Below the pieces are notes generated by a model, which was given only the letters and a program-made list of their open reading frames with translations, was not told the origin of the DNA and did no database searches. Of a DNA stretch of 30,877 bases, positions 1 through 8,825 are shown in pieces (the stretch's first letter is position 1; the number at the start of each line of letters is the position of its first letter). The DNA lies in assembly GCA_035542775.1 (NCBI GenBank), contig DATKKX010000455.1:1-30877 (forward strand), written 5' to 3'. This stretch comes from DATKKX01 sp035542775 (GTDB lineage: Bacteria > Planctomycetota > Phycisphaerae > UBA1845 > UTPLA1). The position numbers and the translations under genes were made by a program.

Positions 1-243
1 AGGATCCGGCAGGATGGGTGGTCCATGATCTGGTCCCCGGCTGCACAGGCTCAGCGCCGGCACTCAATGTCTCAGGGCGAAACTCGCCCTCCCCAATACG
101 ACCGCGGCGCGATCCTCGCCACGCACCGCGTCACTTCCAGACCCGGCCGAGGGGAGAACGGCCTTCCGGACGCATCCGGCCCGGTCCTGAAGGCTCGGCG
201 CGCAACCTGATCGACATCTTACGCCGGCGGAGTTCTCCCCGTT

Positions 244-281
244 CGGCGGAGTCCTACGGTCAGAGCCCCGCGGCTCCGCCG
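244..281. repeat. inverted repeat, 8-bp arms
   Basis: CGGCGGAG at 244-251 is the exact reverse complement of CTCCGCCG at 274-281, with a 22-nt loop. It could fold in RNA of either strand. There is no T-tract directly after it, so a simple intrinsic terminator is unlikely. GC-rich DNA gives such arms fairly often, so significance is uncertain. Confidence 0.4.
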
Positions 282-899
282 ATAACGGACTCTTTATGGC
301 TCTAACAAGCCCGCGACAGGCGCCCCGTGTTGGCCCTACTAGTTGGCGCTCCTCGTCCTCGATGGGCGCTGGCGCCGGTTTTGTCAGACGCTCTTATCGA
401 ATTTACTACTGTTCTCCGTAGGCCCGAAGAGATCATTTTCCGAAATCTGAAACCGCAAGTCAATAGTAATTTCGTGCCGGGCTTGTGCTCGCGCCGGTCG
501 GTCGCTCGGCTCGGGTGACGACCGGCATCGGCGCGAGGCGCGTCTCCCCGTCATCGCCCTAGGTGCGTCCTTTTGGGGGAAGCGGCCATACCTTATTGAG
601 TGGTTGCTCCAACGGAATGTGCAAGACGTTGTCGAGACTGTAATTACCGAATCGCCTATGGGCTGTCGTCGGGCCCTCGAATCGGTGGCGCAATGGCCGA
701 GTGGAGGGGGACCCTCGCGCCAGGAGGGTGGGCCTCCCGCGTGTTGTGAATCCGGCGAGGAGCCGCGGGATTCAGGCAGCGACCCAAAAGAGTCGGCGGC
801 GCCTCGCTGCCAAGACGCCGCCGCGCTCCGACTCATCGCTCGGTTGGCACTGCTGCCCTCTGTGCGAGCATCCACATGTACGCGGGCAGGTCAGCGCCG

Positions 900-921
900 G
901 ATGGCCCTGGAGCCTGCCATC
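900..921 (-). terminator. hairpin just after the Cys-rich protein gene
   Basis: GATGGC at 900-905 pairs with GCCATC at 916-921. The hairpin starts one base after the stop codon (923-925) of the minus-strand gene that ends here. There is no run of T on the downstream side, so it may be a 3'-end stabilising hairpin or nothing. Confidence 0.25.
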
Positions 922-922
922 A

Positions 923-3106
923 TCACCTTGGGCAGTTTCGTCTCCTTCGCCGCGCGAAATTGAGCTTTATCATCGCCATACCGAGCATGGTCGATACGAC
1001 AAACGCGGGTCCGCCGAAGCCGCAGATTCCCGGGTTGGTCTGGCCTGTGGCCGGAAGCGTCTTGAAGTTGGCCGTGATGGTCATGTCCTTGTTGAGGCAG
1101 ATCCAGACCGGATCATCGCTGCTGGAGATATCGCCGCTCCAGTTGGAGAACACTTGGCCCGCCGGGGGTGTCGGCGAAGAAACGTTCATGCATGATCCCT
1201 GAGGGTAGGACTCGGTGCCACCGTTTGGCAGTATGGTGAGCGAGAAGGTCGGCGGACAGCCGGGGCGTCGCGCGTGCGTCACCGCGCCGTTCGCAGCGCA
1301 GGCATCGTCCGTGCATGGGTCGTCGTCGTCGATCCTCGCGAGGGCGCCCGTCGCCGGGTTGCAGCACTCGCCCGCCGGCACATTGGACACGTGGGTCACT
1401 GTGCCGTCAGCATTGCAGATGTCTGTTGTGCAGCCGTTGCCGTCATCGATCGGCGTCAGCGCCCCGGTCGCCGGATTGCAGCATTGACCCGCCGGGGCCG
1501 TTGACGTGTGCGTCACCTTGCCGGTGGCCGCATCACAGGCGTCCGTTGTGCACACGTTGTTGTCGTCGATCGCCGTCAGGGTGCCGGTCGCCGGGTCGCA
1601 GCACTGGCCGGCCGGCGTGGCGTCAACGTGCGTCACCAGGCCGGTAAGCGCATCGCAGGTATCCGTGGTGCAGGCGTTGTTGTCGCTGATCAGTGTCGTA
1701 TTCCCGGTCGCCGGATCGCAGCACTGCGTGGCCACGTCGTAGCTGGGGGTGTGGAAGCAGACGGCGTCCACGCAGGTGTCGGTCGTGCAGGCGTCTCCGT
1801 CGTCACAACTGATCTGGCTGCACCCGCAACCCTGGGCATCGACCACCTCGCCCGCAGGCGTGTTGGGGCAGATGTCGTCGCAGTCGACCACGCCGTCGCC
1901 GTCCTCGTCCGAGCCGAGGACCACCTGGTCGCAGGCCACAAACCAGCCCGAGTTCGCCGTAAAGGACGGGTCCACGGGGAAGCAGGGGTAGGTGGCGAAG
2001 TAAGGATCGGCGGGGTCAGGCGTCAACCCGTTGGTCCAGCCGTTCCAACTGATGAAGGTCTGGTCGTATCCAACCCAGCCGGTATCGCAGCACACCACGG
2101 TGCCGCACGTGCCGGCAAGCAGGCCGGTAGCGCCATAGGGCTCGTCGACCAGCAGCTTGACCAGGTCGCCGGGAGCCAGGTCGCAGCAACTGCCGGCGCA
2201 GTCCGCCGGGCAGTTGGTCGAATCCTCACCCGGCCCGCAGATGCCGTCCCCGCAGACAGGCGCGCAGTCCGCCGGGCAACTGGTTGCATCCTCGCCGGGC
2301 TCGCAGATGCCGTTTCCACAGACAGTTGTACCAGGGGGTGCACAGTCGGCGGGACAGTTGGTCGCATCCTCGCCGGTCTCGCACAGCCCGTTCCCGCAAA
2401 CGGGTGCCGGTGGCGGGCAACCCATGTCATCGACGACGACCTGGGCGCACTCCACCCACCAGCCGGAGTTGGGCACAAAGGCGGCCGCGGGCGGTTGGCA
2501 TTGGTTGAAGTCGTCGTTGACCCCGTCGGTCCAGTAGTCCCAGCTCACGAAGAGCTGGTCCAGTCCGGTCCACGCGAAGTCGAAGCAGAGCACGGTGCCG
2601 CATGAACCGGCCGGCAGATTGATGGCCCCGTATGGATTGTCCGCCAGCAGGCTGACGCGGTCGCCAACAAGCAGGACGGCGCAATCGGGGGCGCAGTCCA
2701 CAGTACAACTGGCCGCCGTCTCCCCTATTTCGCAGATGCCGTTTCCGCAAACCGGCGTCGGCGCAGGGCAAGTGACCGCGTCCACGGTAACCTGGGCGCA
2801 CTCCAGCCACCAACCCGAGTTGCCTATATAGGCGGGCGGGGGCTGCGAGCATTGACTGAAGTCGTCGTTAATGCCGTCGGTCCAGTTGTCCCAACTGACG
2901 AAAAGCTTGTCCGGGTCGGGCCATGTCGGGTCGCAGCAGAGCACTGTTCCGCACGCGCCGGCCAGCAGATTGGCCGCGCCGTAGGGGTTGTCCACCAGCA
3001 GGCGGACGCGGTCGCCGATATTGAGGGGGCAGCAGGGAACTGGTTGAGCCCGGGATGTCTCCGCAATCGCTCCCACGAGGATGATAAAGATCATTAACTT
3101 TCTCAC
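923..3106 (-). CDS. secreted Cys-rich mosaic repeat protein (SH3-like, CGxGxC and CTTDxC repeats)
   Basis: This encodes an exported structural or adhesive protein of unknown partner. I place the start at the GTG at 3106, because AAGGAGAG (3113-3120) lies 6 nt upstream and the reading begins with a short signal peptide (about residues 1-20, ending TSRA); the frame is open farther upstream. In the 727-aa product I see three copies of an SH3-like unit (GDRVxLLxDNPYGA...FVSWDxWTDG...NSGWWxECAQV) near residues 29-110, 142-225 and 306-396. Between them are four CGNGICExGE...CPADC motifs. A DEDGDGVVDCDD calcium-type motif lies near 400, then CTTDxCD/QCC repeats (about 437-616), resembling the slime-mould CTDC repeat. 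An InlB-B-like NWSGD segment (about 620-682) and a C-terminal CGFGG motif, hydrophobic stretch and Arg cluster follow. The architecture resembles planctomycete and myxobacterial surface proteins. The repeat family names are from memory. Confidence 0.85.
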   Translation of the reverse strand: MRKLMIFIILVGAIAETSRAQPVPCCPLNIGDRVRLLVDNPYGAANLLAGACGTVLCCDPTWPDPDKLFVSWDNWTDGINDDFSQCSQPPPAYIGNSGWWLECAQVTVDAVTCPAPTPVCGNGICEIGETAASCTVDCAPDCAVLLVGDRVSLLADNPYGAINLPAGSCGTVLCFDFAWTGLDQLFVSWDYWTDGVNDDFNQCQPPAAAFVPNSGWWVECAQVVVDDMGCPPPAPVCGNGLCETGEDATNCPADCAPPGTTVCGNGICEPGEDATSCPADCAPVCGDGICGPGEDSTNCPADCAGSCCDLAPGDLVKLLVDEPYGATGLLAGTCGTVVCCDTGWVGYDQTFISWNGWTNGLTPDPADPYFATYPCFPVDPSFTANSGWFVACDQVVLGSDEDGDGVVDCDDICPNTPAGEVVDAQGCGCSQISCDDGDACTTDTCVDAVCFHTPSYDVATQCCDPATGNTTLISDNNACTTDTCDALTGLVTHVDATPAGQCCDPATGTLTAIDDNNVCTTDACDAATGKVTHTSTAPAGQCCNPATGALTPIDDGNGCTTDICNADGTVTHVSNVPAGECCNPATGALARIDDDDPCTDDACAANGAVTHARRPGCPPTFSLTILPNGGTESYPQGSCMNVSSPTPPAGQVFSNWSGDISSSDDPVWICLNKDMTITANFKTLPATGQTNPGICGFGGPAFVVSTMLGMAMIKLNFARRRRRNCPR
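1259..1798 (-). repeat. about 120-bp tandem coding repeats (CTTDxC/QCC units)
   Basis: Within the Cys-rich protein gene, units of about 40 codons repeat: D-D-x-N-x-C-T-T-D-x-C, then V-T-H, then A-G-x-C-C-x-P-A-T-G. Unit starts are spaced 120, 120 and 117 bp. The DNA copies are also similar, for example the GTCGCCGG stretches, so unit number could change by recombination. The first and last units are degenerate. Confidence 0.8.
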
Positions 3107-3229
3107 GTTTATCTCTCCTTGTCTCTGGCGTCTCAAAGTCTTCGGGAGCGATCGACACCGCAGCACTCCCGGTGATTGGCTTGTTCTTGTCCCTCACACA
3201 GCCGGGCGAGAAGTGATCCTCGCACCAGG

Positions 3230-3268
3230 GACCTCGCTGCACCGCGAAGTAAGCGATGCAGCGAGGTC
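3230..3268 (-). terminator. strong hairpin between multicopper oxidase and Cys-rich protein genes
   Basis: GACCTCGCTGCA at 3230-3241 and TGCAGCGAGGTC at 3257-3268 are perfect 12-bp complements. The 15-nt loop can add three inner pairs (CGC/GCG). It begins 22 nt after the multicopper oxidase stop and lies about 120 nt before the start of the next minus-strand gene. No T-tract follows on the minus strand, so it may be a non-canonical terminator, an mRNA processing or stability hairpin, or a protein-binding palindrome. Confidence 0.55.
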
Positions 3269-3290
3269 AACAACGCATGCGGTGTCATGC

Positions 3291-6200
3291 CTATGGCACC
3301 GCCAGAGTGAGCGTCGGCGACCAGGCGGACGTGCCGCCCCCGTTGAACGCCCGCACACGGAAGTACCAGGTCCGGCCGCGCCGCACCCCGGTCTGCGTGG
3401 CGGTCACGGTTGTTCCCGCCGGGACGGTGCTGTTGATCGTAGTGGTGGTCGCGCCGGTAAACGCCGCGCTGGTCGATCGCTGAATGGTGAAGCCGGTCTG
3501 GTTGGTGGCGTTATTCAGGAAGGTCAGTGTGACGGTGGCATTCCTGGTGCTCACCGTTGTCGCCGTCCCCGTCAAGTTCGACGGCGCCGCCGGAGGAGTG
3601 ACGGTCACTCTCGCCGTGACGGTGTTCGACGTTCTGCTGCCCGCCGCGTTCCAGGCCACCACCTGATAGCGGTAAGTGCCGCCGCGGGCGGTGTTGTCAA
3701 CATAGGTGGTTGTGTTGGCTGGCGCCGTGCCGATCTGCGTCAGGGCCCCGCCCGTGCCGGTGCCTCGCATGATCTTGAAACCGACTTCGTTGGCGGGGTT
3801 GCCCAACGTCGTGGTCGGCGTCCCGGTCGTGTAATTGAACGGCGTGGCATCGGTCCAGGAGAGGCTGGCCCCGCCTGTAGTCCCCGCCAGAGTCAGTACC
3901 GGCGCCGTTGGTATCGTGCTCGGAACCTGGAAGCACATTGGCCGCATAAAGTCGTTTTCTTCATGGCCCAGCAGGTGGCAGTGGAACACGTATTCCCAGC
4001 CGAAGTTGGTCATCACGTTGGTGATCTGGGCCACCGCCGGCACGCCCGGTGGTGGAGCTATGGGCTGGAAACTCGCCGTCGAACCCGCCACCGTGCTCGG
4101 GTCCAGCAGCCGGATGCTGTCGGGGATGCCAAAGGGCAGCTTCATCGCTGTTGCCGTCGGCTTCAACGCTATGAGAATGTCTTCGAACGGGTTGGTCCGA
4201 ATGGTGTCTTTCCAGCCGACTTCCTCGGGGTAAGGCGGCTTGACGATGTCGGCCCAGTCGACCCGGTTGATTAACTGCACGTCGAACAGGTGGAAGTGGA
4301 GAGCGTGCGAGTCCACACCCAGGTGTGTGATTTGCCAAAGGACCGGCACTTCAGGCGTGAGAAACTCGGTCGGCGGGTCTATATACTTCGCCAGGCCGAT
4401 GACCGGGCCGGCCCCGACGTTCGGTGTGAGGGGATTCGGGGTGGAGCCGAGTTGGACGAACATGCGCCCGTACTCAGGGTCGAATCCTTCGGTCATGTTT
4501 TTGTAGGTAGGGGCCATGGCTCCATTCAGCATGGCAGTGGCCTGGGCACCCATGCCTCCACCTCCCGTGAGGAAGACTTGAGGAGCCTGCAGGTAACCCG
4601 AGCCCGCGTTCACGAGCACAATGGAGCCAACGGTATTGAGTGTCGGCAGCATCACGGTGGCCGTGGCGGTCACGCCGCCGGCTGTCGTCGGCGCGGCAAT
4701 CGTGATCGTGGGGGCCGTCACGGTATTGGTGTAACCGGCGCCAGGCTCGACGACGCTGATGGCGGTCACCTGGCCGCCCGATATCGTGGCGACGGCTGTG
4801 GCTTGGACGCCGTTGGTGAGGCCGTTGAAGGCTGCGGGGCTGGCGGCGAGAGGCAGAGCCGGCGGACCGATCGTGACGGCAGGCGGCGTGGTATAGCCGC
4901 TACCAGCCGTCACCAGCGTGATGCCACCGATGGGGTTGAGCCCTGCCGTTGCTACGGCACCGCTGCCGACAGCAGAGGCAAACGAGACGGTGGGCGGCGT
5001 GGTGTAGCCGGCCCCCGGCATCATGGTCATGACTTTGGCCACAGGTTGAGGTGCTCCGGTCACGTTCAAAGACTCGGTGGCGACGTTGGTGAAGATATCA
5101 GGATAGGCCGTGCCATAGGCTGCGTTGAAGGCCGACTCCGGAACGACGATGGGGTCCTGACCGACCTTGAAGGCCTTTGGCAAAACGGTCTGTAGCGGTG
5201 CCAGGTTGTAGGGCACGGGAGTCCCCGCCGTCACGTTGATCTGCATCACCGTGCGCGTGTTGGGACCGAAGCCCAGCGGGGTCGACGGCGCGCCGCCCGA
5301 GCCGGTCTGGTCCGGATCGTCCGTGAAGTAGTCATAACGCACGTCATACAAGGGCATGGGCGCCGGGCAGTCGTTGTACATGATCAGGGTCTTGCCGGCG
5401 CATGAGGAGAGGTCCACGATGACGTCCGCGCGGATCGCCGGGTTCAGAAGCAGTGACTTGCTGGTGACACCACCAAAAGTCACGTTCTTGCGGTTGTAGT
5501 CGAAGTCCACCGGCTGCGGCGGGATCACATCGACATTGGCCAGGAAACCGGACTCGTTGCCGATCAGAATCCAGGGCGGACCCGAGGTCGCCGGATCAGG
5601 CACACCGCCGGGTCGGCCATCAATTGGCCAGGTCGGCCACGCCGGGATGGGAGAGGCCGGGACCATCTTGACTTCCGTATTCAGCGAAGTCACAGCGGTA
5701 GCGCCAGTACCAGGACCGGCGCCGGCATTATCCTGGATGAGCACAGTCGGAGTAGTGGTGTAACCGGACCCGGGGCTCGTTACGGTGATCGACCCGACTT
5801 CGCCGGTCAGCGCCGCCGTCACCAAGGCCGTCGTGCCAGCAGGGGGCGGGTCGACAGTGACAATGGGAGGAAGCGTGTAATCTACGCCTGGATCAGTAAG
5901 CGTGATGCCAGTAACCACTCCTCCGGCAATTGTTGCTGTCGCAGCAGCGCCATAGCCTGTGGTATCACCGGTGGCGCGGGTGAACGTGACGAGGGGAGCA
6001 GTGGTGTAACCTGAGCCTGGATTCGCGATTGTGAAGGTGCTGCTGACGCCCTGGGTCAGCGTTGCCGTTCCCGTAGCCGCCACACCCGGAGCGGGAGGAG
6101 CCGAGAAGGTGACGGTAATGGGGCCGGTAAACCCACTGCCTCTCGTAACCACGCGCGTGCTGATGGGCTCCGCATAGAACAACGAGAGATTGAGCGTGCG

Positions 6201-7907
6201 GTCATTGCCTACGCTGAGAATCCGAAAGCGGACCGGCTCCGGCGGCAGCGTGATGGTCGGGTAGGCGGTACCGTTCACGATGATCGAATCCATGAACGAT
6301 TCTGGCGTGATCGTCGGGCTTGGCAGGACAGGGTTGTTCACAACCATCGGCGGGTTCATCCAGGGGCCGTAGTCCCACCTGCCCATCACAGTGATGCCCG
6401 TCGGGTCGTAGATGTTCTCATTCACGACATACTCATGTGGCCACCAAAGATACCCGCCGGGGCTGTTGGGCGCGTATGTGCTCCAGAGCGGATCCACTGC
6501 CGCGGTGTAGGAAGTCGGCGTGGCGCCCGTCGCCGCGAAGCCCGGTCCGGGCGGCGTGGTCGCGTCGTTGACCCAAGATTTGTCCTGAATAACCAGCGGG
6601 ATTCCATATCTGTACTGCGCTCCCAGCGAGGCCTGATTCGGCAGGATGGGCGTGGGCGCAGTGCCTGCCTGGGCAAAGACACCCGACACGTCCGTGCCGT
6701 CAATCAGGTCGTCCTCGACCTGGTCCGTGATGAGGTAAGGCGCGGCCTCACCGACATAAACATTCAGCCGGGTGATTCCCCAGCAGTGGTCATGGTAGAA
6801 CAACAATCTGGCTGACTGTCCGTTCGTGTAGTAGTAGGTGATCGCTCCAGGCCCCGGGTCCGGCATATCCGGGACGTTTTGCGTGGAAGCGCCCCTGAGG
6901 TATGGAGTGACTTCGCCCGCGGGTGCGACCCACTGATGCGGTGTTCCGTCACTGATCCATGGAGTTCGACCGCCATGGAGATGGAAAAGGGCCCGGTTCT
7001 GCGTGAAGTTCTGCCCGGCGGTGGGTCCCATTCCTGCTCCCATGACACCCATGTCGACTGGTATGAAAAGATTGCCGGCGGCGCCAACGGGGTTGTAGTT
7101 GACCAACTTGACACGGACTGGCCTGTCTTTCTTTGCCAGGATCAGCGGTCCCATGTACTGGGGCCTCTCAACCGCAAAAGCCGTTGCGGGAGCCGAAGTG
7201 GCAAACGTGATCGCGGAAAAAGCGAGGTGCTTGCTGTTGCCTGTGGCCGCAATCACCGGGGTCTCAATCTGCACGTAACCTCGAAGCCTGGTCGGGGGGA
7301 GGTCCGTGTTCATCTTCTGCAGGTAGTCGACGACGGCGATCTCGTAGTAATCCGAGCCCGGGTAGGTGGTAGTGTCGGCGATGGCGATCGGGATGTACTG
7401 CCCGAGGCCGTTCACGTTGGGATCGCCGGCGGCCGGGTTGACCGCAAGACCAGGGAGCGTGTCGACGAACTTCCGCATGTTAGGGCTGTTGGCATAGTGG
7501 GGCAGATTAAGGTCGACAAGGGGATTCTGGCCCGAGGGAAGGGTCAACGCCTTGCTCATTCCGCCTGCCAGCGGAACAGCCATACTGGTCGTGGCGGCCG
7601 TTTCGTAAGCCTCTTCGGGGGTTTGCCCTTCCTGCATTGCCTCAAGACGCGCCCTGGCCTCATGCCGTCTCTGGACCGCGGTCTTGTGCGTCTCTGCATA
7701 CCCTGTGGGGTCCACACCGGCAGGTGGCACCACGATCACAGCCGGATCTGTTTGTTGGGCAGACTGATCACCGGGTGACGGCGAGACGTTTGATAAGGCT
7801 GCTGCCGCGGGTGCTCGAGATTGCGAGAGAGCCTGATCGACTCCCCAGATGAGAACGCCACTCAGCAGCAGTACACATGAACACATCCAAATTCTGTACT
7901 TGCTCAT
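3291..7907 (-). CDS. giant exported multicopper oxidase with inserted G-x-G-Y-T repeats and two C-terminal Fn3 domains
   Basis: This is a probable laccase-like or metal-oxidising multicopper oxidase that couples one-electron substrate oxidation to reduction of O2 to water outside the cytoplasm. In the 1538-aa product, residues 1-29 form a signal peptide. All four copper motifs are present: HLHGG (309-313), HDH (372-374), HALHFH (1201-1206), and HCHLLGHEENDFM (1309-1321), which carries the Cys that links type 1 to type 3 copper and an axial Met. Two blocks of GSGYTTxPxV repeats (about 588-740 and 950-1130) interrupt the cupredoxin core, making the protein about three times the usual length. 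Two fibronectin type III-like domains close it (about 1330-1437 and 1438-1538). ATG at 7907 is supported by CGGAG upstream. The substrate cannot be told; Mn(II), Fe(II) or phenols are possible. It lies downstream of the FixLJ-like pair, in the same direction, after 258 bp. Confidence 0.88.
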   Translation of the reverse strand: MSKYRIWMCSCVLLLSGVLIWGVDQALSQSRAPAAAALSNVSPSPGDQSAQQTDPAVIVVPPAGVDPTGYAETHKTAVQRRHEARARLEAMQEGQTPEEAYETAATTSMAVPLAGGMSKALTLPSGQNPLVDLNLPHYANSPNMRKFVDTLPGLAVNPAAGDPNVNGLGQYIPIAIADTTTYPGSDYYEIAVVDYLQKMNTDLPPTRLRGYVQIETPVIAATGNSKHLAFSAITFATSAPATAFAVERPQYMGPLILAKKDRPVRVKLVNYNPVGAAGNLFIPVDMGVMGAGMGPTAGQNFTQNRALFHLHGGRTPWISDGTPHQWVAPAGEVTPYLRGASTQNVPDMPDPGPGAITYYYTNGQSARLLFYHDHCWGITRLNVYVGEAAPYLITDQVEDDLIDGTDVSGVFAQAGTAPTPILPNQASLGAQYRYGIPLVIQDKSWVNDATTPPGPGFAATGATPTSYTAAVDPLWSTYAPNSPGGYLWWPHEYVVNENIYDPTGITVMGRWDYGPWMNPPMVVNNPVLPSPTITPESFMDSIIVNGTAYPTITLPPEPVRFRILSVGNDRTLNLSLFYAEPISTRVVTRGSGFTGPITVTFSAPPAPGVAATGTATLTQGVSSTFTIANPGSGYTTAPLVTFTRATGDTTGYGAAATATIAGGVVTGITLTDPGVDYTLPPIVTVDPPPAGTTALVTAALTGEVGSITVTSPGSGYTTTPTVLIQDNAGAGPGTGATAVTSLNTEVKMVPASPIPAWPTWPIDGRPGGVPDPATSGPPWILIGNESGFLANVDVIPPQPVDFDYNRKNVTFGGVTSKSLLLNPAIRADVIVDLSSCAGKTLIMYNDCPAPMPLYDVRYDYFTDDPDQTGSGGAPSTPLGFGPNTRTVMQINVTAGTPVPYNLAPLQTVLPKAFKVGQDPIVVPESAFNAAYGTAYPDIFTNVATESLNVTGAPQPVAKVMTMMPGAGYTTPPTVSFASAVGSGAVATAGLNPIGGITLVTAGSGYTTPPAVTIGPPALPLAASPAAFNGLTNGVQATAVATISGGQVTAISVVEPGAGYTNTVTAPTITIAAPTTAGGVTATATVMLPTLNTVGSIVLVNAGSGYLQAPQVFLTGGGGMGAQATAMLNGAMAPTYKNMTEGFDPEYGRMFVQLGSTPNPLTPNVGAGPVIGLAKYIDPPTEFLTPEVPVLWQITHLGVDSHALHFHLFDVQLINRVDWADIVKPPYPEEVGWKDTIRTNPFEDILIALKPTATAMKLPFGIPDSIRLLDPSTVAGSTASFQPIAPPPGVPAVAQITNVMTNFGWEYVFHCHLLGHEENDFMRPMCFQVPSTIPTAPVLTLAGTTGGASLSWTDATPFNYTTGTPTTTLGNPANEVGFKIMRGTGTGGALTQIGTAPANTTTYVDNTARGGTYRYQVVAWNAAGSRTSNTVTARVTVTPPAAPSNLTGTATTVSTRNATVTLTFLNNATNQTGFTIQRSTSAAFTGATTTTINSTVPAGTTVTATQTGVRRGRTWYFRVRAFNGGGTSAWSPTLTLAVP
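4518..5060 (-). repeat. second block of G-x-G-Y-T coding repeats in the multicopper oxidase
   Basis: Codons 950-1130 hold about four degenerate units of the form G-A/S-G-Y-T-T-P-P-x-V followed by A-x-A-T-A and G-G-x-V. The block sits between the domain-2 region and the C-terminal cupredoxin domain. No copper motif falls inside it. Confidence 0.75.
5688..6146 (-). repeat. first block of G-x-G-Y-T coding repeats in the multicopper oxidase
   Basis: Codons 588-740 hold four units (GSGFTG, GSGYTTAPLV, GVDYTLPPIV, GSGYTTTPTV) with Ala/Thr-rich spacers. They interrupt the middle cupredoxin domain between a stretch reading VRFRILSVGNDRTLNLSLF and one reading PPWILIGNESGFL, which would be close together in an ordinary enzyme. 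Confidence 0.75.
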
Positions 7908-7971
7908 AGTCTCCGACCCTTTTTCCTAAATGTCACCGATTAGTGCGAGAAGTAATCAATCCCAATTGCCC

Positions 7972-7988
7972 GCCACGAAACTCGTGGC
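7972..7988. promoter_or_regulatory. short perfect palindrome upstream of multicopper oxidase
   Basis: GCCACGA (7972-7978) and TCGTGGC (7982-7988) are perfect complements with a 3-nt centre, 65 nt upstream of the multicopper oxidase ATG. It could be an operator or a small hairpin in the leader. No clear -35/-10 pair was identified next to it, and it does not match the FNR/FixK consensus TTGAT-N4-ATCAA. Confidence 0.3.
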
Positions 7989-8165
7989 ACGCCGTACCCT
8001 TTTTTCCAACCCCCTTTCCACGGGAAATGAACCCGCAGCAATAAGTCCTTGGTCGCCTACCGACACACCCTGATCGTGGTCTGTCGACAAAGTTTCACGT
8101 TCAAATAGCGCCGGCAGCCGGCCAGGTCCATAAGTCTTTGGCTTAGGGTGTTTACCCGGTGCGAA

Positions 8166-8825
8166 TCAGCTATGGTGCTGCGGGGGATTGGGAAGGGGCG
8201 GTGCTACGGCCAGTGGATCGGGCCGGGAGATTTGAGAAACCCGCAGGAGATCGGCCAGGGAATTGACGCCTAGTTTGGCCATAGCGCGGCGCCGATGCAG
8301 ATCCACCGTCTTTCGGCTGAGCTTCAGGGTGAGGGCGATTTCCTTGGCGGCGTTGCCTGCCGCCAAGAGGTCCAGCACTTCACGCTCGCGCGGCGTCAGG
8401 GTGGCCAGGCGTACGGCCACGTCGGACCGGCCGGCCTCCTGACGGCGCCGGCCCGCATCAATCTCCAGGGCTTTTCGGATGGCATCCAGCAGAACCTGGG
8501 CCTTGTAGGGTTTCTTGATGAAGTCCAGGGCCCCGTTTTTCATCGCTCGGACCGCCTTCTCCACGTCGGCGTGCCCCGAGATGGCAATGATGGGTATTGA
8601 GATCCCATTGCCGATCAGCCGTTCCTGCAGCTCCAGCCCGCTGGTGCCTGGCATGCAGAGGTCCAGGATCAGGCAGCCCGGCCTTTCCGGTTGGCAGCGG
8701 CTGAGGAATGCGTCGGCCCCGCCATAGGCTTCGGCTGGCAGGCCCACTGATTCAATTAGCCGGACGAGGGATTGTCGCACGGCCTCATCATCGTCCACGA
8801 CGAAAACCGTCGCCGCTGCCGTCAT
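8166..8825 (-). CDS. fixJ: FixJ-type response regulator
   Basis: This is a 219-aa two-component DNA-binding response regulator. The receiver domain (about 5-120) shows the acidic pocket VVDDDE (10-14), phospho-acceptor Asp55 in LILDLCMPG, a switch Ser/Thr in IAISGHAD, and the conserved Lys in FIKKPY. A LuxR/GerE-type helix-turn-helix follows (about 140-205: LTPREREVLDLLAAG, then SRKTVDLHRRRAMAKLG), the combination typical of FixJ/TodT regulators. Its ATG overlaps the stop codon of the upstream kinase gene by 4 nt (ATGA), so the two are translationally coupled and are cognate partners. Targets cannot be read from the sequence; the multicopper oxidase gene directly downstream is the obvious candidate. 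Confidence 0.92.
   Translation of the reverse strand: MTAAATVFVVDDDEAVRQSLVRLIESVGLPAEAYGGADAFLSRCQPERPGCLILDLCMPGTSGLELQERLIGNGISIPIIAISGHADVEKAVRAMKNGALDFIKKPYKAQVLLDAIRKALEIDAGRRRQEAGRSDVAVRLATLTPREREVLDLLAAGNAAKEIALTLKLSRKTVDLHRRRAMAKLGVNSLADLLRVSQISRPDPLAVAPPLPNPPQHHS

Larger units (their letters stand above)
1..922. other. gene-free stretch at left edge
   Basis: No open frame here looks like a protein on either strand: the translations are rich in Arg, Pro and Ser, match no family I know, and overlap one another. I see an inverted repeat at 244-281 (listed separately) and a weaker one at 748-773, with arms GAATCC and GGATTC enclosing an inner GGC/GCC pair. The stretch may hold the promoter or tail of a gene beyond the edge or a structured RNA, but I recognise no RNA family. 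Confidence 0.5.

Noticed and set aside
384..875. Minus-strand 163-codon frame in the left gene-free stretch
   Set aside because: Composition is dominated by Arg, Ser and Pro; no ribosome site, motif or conserved pattern is visible.
1508..2605. Plus-strand open frame of 365 codons opposite the Cys-rich protein
   Set aside because: Its translation is a low-complexity Ala/Val/Gly/Arg shadow of the repeats, with no motif and no ribosome site.
7908..8165. FNR/FixK-type box upstream of the multicopper oxidase
   Set aside because: AT-rich words such as GTAATCAATCCC occur, but no TTGAT-N4-ATCAA dyad is present.
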